Positions 58,259 through 64,000 of a stretch of DNA of 64,000 bases are shown piece by piece. Made by a program: the position numbers and the translations under genes. The stretch is from Arenimonas composti TR7-09 = DSM 18010 (GTDB lineage Bacteria; Pseudomonadota; Gammaproteobacteria; Xanthomonadales; Xanthomonadaceae), in assembly GCF_000426365.1 (NCBI RefSeq), contig NZ_AUFF01000003.1:1-64000 (forward strand), written 5' to 3'. Under the pieces are notes generated by a model that saw only the letters and a program-made list of their open reading frames with translations, was not told the DNA's origin and did not search any database. Numbering within the stretch: position 1 is the first letter of the stretch; the number at the start of each line of letters is the position of its first letter.

Positions 58259-60028
58259 TCAGCGGTAGATCGTCGCGTCGCCGGCGCTGGCCTTGCCGAC
58301 ACCGCGCCAGCGCGGGTCGGTACCGGCCTCGACCGTACCCAGGTCGCGCCGCCAGAGCACCGCCTGCATGTTGCCCCAAGGCTCCGCGGCCACCGTGACG
58401 GTGTGGCCACGCGCCGCGAGGTCGGCGCGCACCGCCGGACCCAACGCCTCGGGCTCGACCTGCAGCCGGTCCGGCAGGTACTGGTGGTGGAAGCGCGGGC
58501 TTGCGACCGCGGCCTGGGCGCCCTGCCCGTCCATCATCGCCAGCAGCCCGATCAGCACCATCGTCGAGATGCGGCTGCCGCCGGGCGTTCCGAGCACGCC
58601 GACGCGGTCGGGGCCGAACAGGAAGGTCGGGGTCATCGACGACAGCGGCCGCTTGCCGGGCGCGACCGCATTGGCCTCGTCGCCGACCAGGCCGAAGGCG
58701 TTCGGCACGCCGGGCTTCACCGAGAAATCGTCCATCTCGTTGTTGAGCAGGAAGCCGGTGCCCGGCACGACCAGCGCATTGCCATACGGCAGGTTCACCG
58801 TCTGCGTCACCGCCGCCAGGTTGCCCTCGGCGTCGATGATCGAGAAATGGCTGGTGTCGGGCCGGCCCCGGCCGGGATCGACGCCCGGCAGCAGTTCGCT
58901 CGGCGTCGCCCGCTGCGGATGGATGCCGGCGCGCAGGCCGGCGGCGTAATCGGGGCTGGTCAGCAGACGCACCGGCACATCGACGAAATCGGGATCGCCC
59001 ATCCGGGTCGCACGGTCGCGGGCGGCGCGGCGCATCGCCTCGACGGTGAGGTGGATGCGGTCGGCCTCGGCCAGCGCCGGCAGGTCGTAGCCGTCGAGGA
59101 TGTTGAGGATCGCCGCCAGCGTGATGCCGCCGGACGACGGCGGCGGCGCGGTGACGATCTCGAAGCCGCGGTGGCGGATGCGGATCGGCTCGCGTTCGAT
59201 CACCGCGTATTCGGCGAGGTCGCGTTCGCTCCAGATGCCGCCGGCGGCGCGCACACCGGCGACGAGCCGGGCCGCGAAGTCGCCGCGGTAGAAGCCGGCG
59301 GCGCCGTCGGCGGCGAGCGCCTCGAGCGTGCGCGCGTAATCCTCGTTGCGCATCAGCGTGCCGGGGGCCGGTACGTCGCCGTCGCGCAGGAACAGTGCGG
59401 CGGCGGCGGGACTGCGCGCCAGCACGTCGCGGCGGAAACCGATCATCGCGTGGTTCTTCGGGCCGAAGCGCCAGCCTTCGCGGGCCAGGCGGATCGCCGG
59501 CGCCAGCGAGCGCGCGAGCGGCAGCCGGCCGTAGTGCCGCGCGACGTGGTCCAGTGCCGCCGGCATGCCGGGGATCGCCGCGGCCAGCGCACCGTCGATC
59601 GAGCGCCGCGGCACCGCCTCGCCGTCGGCGCCGAGGAACATGTCGCGCTGCGCGGCCAGCGGCGCGCGTTCGCGGGCGTCGACGAAGACGTCGCGGTCGT
59701 CGGCTGCCACGTGCAACAGCAGGAAGCCGCCACCACCGAGGCCGGAACTCTCCGGTTCGACCAGGCCGAGCACGGCACTGACCGCGATCGCCGCATCGAA
59801 GGCATTGCCGCCGGCCGCCAGCACTTCCATGCCGGCGTCGGTGGCGTAGGCATTGGCACTGGCGATCGCCGGCTGCGCCGGGTGTTCGCCGGGCGCGGGA
59901 CGCAGCGGCCGGGCGACCGCGACCGCGACCTCGGCACCGGCCGCCGGCGGACCGGGCGGCGGCGACAGCGCCTGCAGCGGCGCCGCGAGCACGAGCAGCC
60001 AGGTGGCGAACAGCGCCCGCAGGTTCAT
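58259..60028 (-). CDS. ggt: Gamma-glutamyltransferase
   Basis: A periplasmic Ntn-hydrolase that cleaves glutathione and transfers the gamma-glutamyl group. The 589-aa precursor has a signal peptide (1-20), [32 protein letters not shown] and the autoprocessing Thr in [20 protein letters not shown] near residue 390, which becomes the N terminus of the small subunit. The glycine-rich [15 protein letters not shown] follows. The start overlaps the ferredoxin stop by 4 nt. It closes the coaD-to-ggt minus-strand run. Confidence 0.95.
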   Translation of the reverse strand: MNLRALFATWLLVLAAPLQALSPPPGPPAAGAEVAVAVARPLRPAPGEHPAQPAIASANAYATDAGMEVLAAGGNAFDAAIAVSAVLGLVEPESSGLGGGGFLLLHVAADDRDVFVDARERAPLAAQRDMFLGADGEAVPRRSIDGALAAAIPGMPAALDHVARHYGRLPLARSLAPAIRLAREGWRFGPKNHAMIGFRRDVLARSPAAAALFLRDGDVPAPGTLMRNEDYARTLEALAADGAAGFYRGDFAARLVAGVRAAGGIWSERDLAEYAVIEREPIRIRHRGFEIVTAPPPSSGGITLAAILNILDGYDLPALAEADRIHLTVEAMRRAARDRATRMGDPDFVDVPVRLLTSPDYAAGLRAGIHPQRATPSELLPGVDPGRGRPDTSHFSIIDAEGNLAAVTQTVNLPYGNALVVPGTGFLLNNEMDDFSVKPGVPNAFGLVGDEANAVAPGKRPLSSMTPTFLFGPDRVGVLGTPGGSRISTMVLIGLLAMMDGQGAQAAVASPRFHHQYLPDRLQVEPEALGPAVRADLAARGHTVTVAAEPWGNMQAVLWRRDLGTVEAGTDPRWRGVGKASAGDATIYR

Positions 60029-60285
60029 GCCGCGCCCTTCTCGGCCATCAGGGCCGCGTACTTCAGTTGCAGCGCCGCGCGCGATTCCGGCCGCTGCGGG
60101 TCGGGGATGATGCATTCGACCGGACAGACGACGACGCATTGCGGCTCCTCGTGATGGCCGACGCATTCGGTGCAGCGGCGCGGCTCGATCTCGTAGATGA
60201 ACTCGCCCTGGCTGATCGCGTCGTTCGGACAGGCGGGCGCGCAGACGTCGCAGTTGATGCAGACGTTGGTGATCAGCAGCGACAT
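60025..60285 (-). CDS. yfhL: YfhL-family 2[4Fe-4S] ferredoxin
   Basis: An 86-aa ferredoxin with two cluster motifs: CINCDVCAPACPNDAI (CxxCxxCxxxCP) near residue 9 and CTECVGHHEEPQCVVVCPVECI near 38, where the longer spacing after CTEC is typical of YfhL/Alvin-type ferredoxins. MSLLITNVCINC at 60285 is the family N terminus. A lipoprotein gene lies between it and coaD, its common neighbour. Confidence 0.95.
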   Translation of the reverse strand: MSLLITNVCINCDVCAPACPNDAISQGEFIYEIEPRRCTECVGHHEEPQCVVVCPVECIIPDPQRPESRAALQLKYAALMAEKGAA

Positions 60286-60317
60286 CTTCTTTCCCCGCGG
60301 CCGCCGCATCCGGCGCA

Positions 60318-60342
60318 CGCCCGGCCCGCGCGGGGCCGGGCG
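60318..60342 (-). terminator. GC-rich hairpin after the lipoprotein gene
   Basis: A 10-bp perfect stem CGCCCGGCCC/GGGCCGGGCG with a 5-nt loop lies 10 nt after the lipoprotein stop. No T-run follows on the minus strand, so it may only attenuate reading into the ferredoxin gene. Confidence 0.35.
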
Positions 60343-60352
60343 CTGCCACGGA

Positions 60353-60865
60353 TCACTTCGCTTCGACGAACACGTAATTGGCGCCGGCGGCCTCGACCGC
60401 GGCTTTCACCCGGTCGTTGTCGGCGGCGGCGCCGATGAACAGGACTTTCGAGCCCTTCAGCGCGTTCGGCTCGGCGCCCTGGAAGGCGGCGACGATCAGG
60501 TCGGCCATCTTGCTGCTGTCCGGCGAACCGAAGGCGAGCATGTTGCCCGGCAGCACGGTGCGCAGCACGACGATGTTCACCTGCTCGACCATGCGCTGGT
60601 ACTTGGTGCGCTTGTCGGCGGCCTCGTCCTCCGGGGTCAGGACGTCGCTGTCCATGCCCAGGTAGTACGAGTACACGTTGTCGGTGACGCCGGCGCGGTT
60701 GGCGTTGATCTCCTGGCCGAGGTAGGCCTTCCACGCGTTGTCGTCGCGCGGGTCGGACGGCGCCGTCAGGCGCTGCCGCTCGGTCTGCACCGGCTCCTCC
60801 TTCTTGCAGGCAGTGGTCAGGACCATCGGGGCCAGCAGGGCGAACAGGATCAGCACGCGTTTCAT
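60353..60865 (-). CDS. Hypothetical lipoprotein
   Basis: A 170-aa precursor with a lipoprotein signal peptide and lipobox VLTTAC around residue 19, followed by KKEEPVQTERQRLTAPSD. The mature domain is mixed alpha/beta with NVYSYYLGMDSDVLTPEDEA and a C-terminal VLFIGAAADNDRVKAAVEAAG that looks like a small Rossmann-like strand-helix unit. No family was recognised. It follows coaD by 22 nt and so is in its operon. Confidence 0.85.
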   Translation of the reverse strand: MKRVLILFALLAPMVLTTACKKEEPVQTERQRLTAPSDPRDDNAWKAYLGQEINANRAGVTDNVYSYYLGMDSDVLTPEDEAADKRTKYQRMVEQVNIVVLRTVLPGNMLAFGSPDSSKMADLIVAAFQGAEPNALKGSKVLFIGAAADNDRVKAAVEAAGANYVFVEAK

Positions 60866-60887
60866 CTTCGGTTACCTCCGGATTTTC

Positions 60888-61430
<543 letters not shown>

Positions 61431-62015
61431 TCAGCCGGCGGTTCCGTCGCCTGTCCGGAACAGCGCGTAGGCGACGTCTCGGGTCGCGCCGCGGCGGTGA
61501 TCGTGCCAGGCGACCGGCAGCACCGGTTCCACGCCGACCGGTGCCTCGACGTAGATCCAGGCACGCGGCGGCAGCCACGGTGCCAGTGCCGCCGCTGCCT
61601 CGGCCCAGAGCCCGGCCGCGAACGGCGGGTCGAGGAAGACCAGGTCGAAGGACCGCGGCGGCTGCGTGCGCAGCCAGGCCAGCGCATCGGCGGCGTGCAC
61701 CGTCACGACATCGTCGATCCTCAGCCGCTGCGCCTGCGTGCGCAGGTCCGCGGCGAGGCCGGCGTCGGCCTCGACCAGCACGACCTCGGCGGCACCGCGC
61801 GAGGCGGCCTCGAAACCGAGGGCGCCGGTGCCGGCGAACAGGTCGAGCACGCGCAGACCGCGCGGCGCCGGCTGCAGCCAGTTGAACAGGGTCTCGCGGA
61901 CGCGGTCGGCGGTCGGGCGCAGGCCCGGCCGGTCGGCGACCGGCAGCTTCGAGCCGCGCAGGCGGCCGGCGATGATCCGCACCTGACCCGGCGGGCGTCC
62001 GGCGGTCGCTTTCAT
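61431..62015 (-). CDS. rsmD: 16S rRNA (guanine(966)-N(2))-methyltransferase
   Basis: RsmD methylates G966 of 16S rRNA. The 194-aa protein has VRIIAGRLRGSKLPV at the N terminus, RPTADRVRETLFNWL, the SAM motif VLDLFAGTGALGFEAASRGA near residue 55 and the catalytic FDLVFLDPPF near 125. MKATAGRPP at 62015 is preferred to an in-frame start 11 codons upstream. It is divergent from ftsY, the same rsmD/ftsY arrangement as in many gammaproteobacteria. Confidence 0.95.
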   Translation of the reverse strand: MKATAGRPPGQVRIIAGRLRGSKLPVADRPGLRPTADRVRETLFNWLQPAPRGLRVLDLFAGTGALGFEAASRGAAEVVLVEADAGLAADLRTQAQRLRIDDVVTVHAADALAWLRTQPPRSFDLVFLDPPFAAGLWAEAAAALAPWLPPRAWIYVEAPVGVEPVLPVAWHDHRRGATRDVAYALFRTGDGTAG

Positions 62016-62071
62016 CGGGGCTGGAGGGGGGCCGGTGATACCATCCACGCATTGTCCGCGAAAGCAGCGCG

Positions 62072-63180
<1,109 letters not shown>

Positions 63181-63184
<4 letters not shown>

Positions 63185-64000
63185 GTCCCGCCGCCGCGGC
63201 GACGCCGACGACGCGTACGCCGAAACGCCGGCGCTGGCCGCGCGTGCTGGCGGTGCTGGCGATCCTGCTGCTGGCCGCCGCCTGGTGGATCGATCACCAG
63301 CTCGAACCGCACCGGCTGGCGAACACCGTGCTGGCGCGCGCCGGCGCCGCGCTCGGTCTCGAACTCAGCTACGAAGGTGATCCCGATTACGCACTGCGCC
63401 CGGAACCACGGCTGCGCCTGCCCCGCTTCAGCGCCCGCGTGCCCGGCGCGGCGACGCCGCTGCTGACCGCCGACCGGCTCGAGGTGTCGCTGCCGTGGTC
63501 GACGATCCTCGACGGCGAGGCGGTGGTGATCACCCGCATCGAACTCGACGCGCCGCGGCTGGACCTTGCCGCTCTGAATGCGTGGCTGGATTCGCGGCCG
63601 CCGTCCGACGCCCCGTTCGAGCTGCCCACGCTCACCGACGGCCTGCGCATCACCGACGGCCGCATCGACGGCGACGGCTGGAGCCTGCAGGCACTCGAGG
63701 TTTCGCTGCCGCGGCTGGTGCCGCAGACCCCGGCCGATGCGTTGATCGCCGGCGAATTCCGCCGCGCCGATCTCGCGGTCGACTTTCGCGGCCGCCTGCA
63801 GCAGGCGACCGCCGGGCTGCGTTCGCCGACGCTGGCGGAATTCGCCGGCACCTGGTCGGCCGGCGACATCGCCATGCCCTGGCAGTTCAAGCTCGGCGGC
63901 GACCTCGATCTCGGCGACGAGGCCTGGCGCCTCGGCCACCTGAGCCTCGCCGCCGACGGCCGCCTGCCGCCGGCGACGGCCGAAGGCGCGGAAACGGCCG
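63181..64000 (+). CDS. AsmA-like protein (3' end beyond window)
   Basis: An open frame starting at ATG 63181, overlapping the ftsY stop by 4 nt, continues past the window end (at least 273 aa). After a basic Arg-rich N terminus there is one TM helix (VLAVLAILLLAAAWWI), then a beta-rich periplasmic part with SYEGDPDYALRPEPRLRLP, LEVSLPWSTILDGEAVVITR and LDAPRLDLAALNAWL. This is the pattern of AsmA-family envelope proteins, which affect outer-membrane lipid transport. Without the C terminus the subfamily cannot be fixed. Confidence 0.75.

Overview
The window is a very GC-rich, gene-dense stretch of a gammaproteobacterial chromosome. Gene content and order point to the Xanthomonadales, probably Lysobacteraceae/Xanthomonadaceae: TPR protein-lolB-ispE-tRNA-prs-rplY-pth-ychF leading into a tRNA-tuf cluster, an ECF sigma/DUF3619/DUF3106 trio, ahpC-ahpF divergent from oxyR, and a large secreted multi-domain S8 protease. 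No 16S gene or ribosomal protein operon is present, so genus cannot be fixed. There is no prophage, insertion sequence or CRISPR array. The accessory interest lies mostly in intergenic repeats.

Layout: 1-8.4 kb is a housekeeping block on the minus strand (EF-Tu, four tRNAs, YchF, Pth, L25, PRPP synthetase, IspE, LolB, a TPR protein). 8.5-11.4 kb runs on the plus strand (hemA-prfA-moaB). 11.5-17.8 kb is minus: an RND efflux pump and, transcribed towards it, a LytS/LytTR two-component system whose upstream region carries a 13-bp direct repeat with 21-bp spacing, the geometry of a LytTR operator. 17.9-21.3 kb holds a TlpA-like lipoprotein and YihY facing wrbA, DUF2069 and a single-domain asparaginase. 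21.5-28.3 kb has the secreted protease with a long structured leader, then an iron-responsive pair of divergent units (imelysin/di-heme oxidoreductase and PiuC-like dioxygenase) around a Fur-box-like site, then SufT.

28.4-33.4 kb carries a three-subunit transhydrogenase whose alpha-1 gene is separated from alpha-2/beta by an oppositely oriented ECF sigma cassette. 33.5-43 kb has a DUF1631 protein, nitroreductase/exonuclease/NUDIX operon, prolyl iminopeptidase, HNH protein, an unknown Ala/Pro-linker protein and dxs. 43-49.7 kb has an orphan Anbu-type proteasome homologue, prmC, a DUF5706-like membrane protein and the peroxide-defence locus. 49.7-64 kb carries apt, a diguanylate-cyclase-like protein with a degenerate signature, glnS, a deaminase, rlmM, an EF-hand protein, MAPEG, DUF4920, MBL-fold hydrolase, ggt, ferredoxin, coaD, rsmD, ftsY and the start of an AsmA-like gene cut by the window end.

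The strongest unexplained structure is repetitive DNA. Five intergenic composites (near 11.4, 21.4, 27.6, 28.9 and 45.6 kb) have long inverted arms built of 7-nt tandem units around the core ACGA. Four of the five fill convergent gaps almost exactly from stop codon to stop codon, and three carry a REP-like palindrome inside. The same REP unit forms a 36-nt-period array at 56.3 kb and a pair at 57.3 kb. Two further hairpins at 43.0-43.3 kb share one architecture and a conserved one-sided bulge although their stems differ in sequence.
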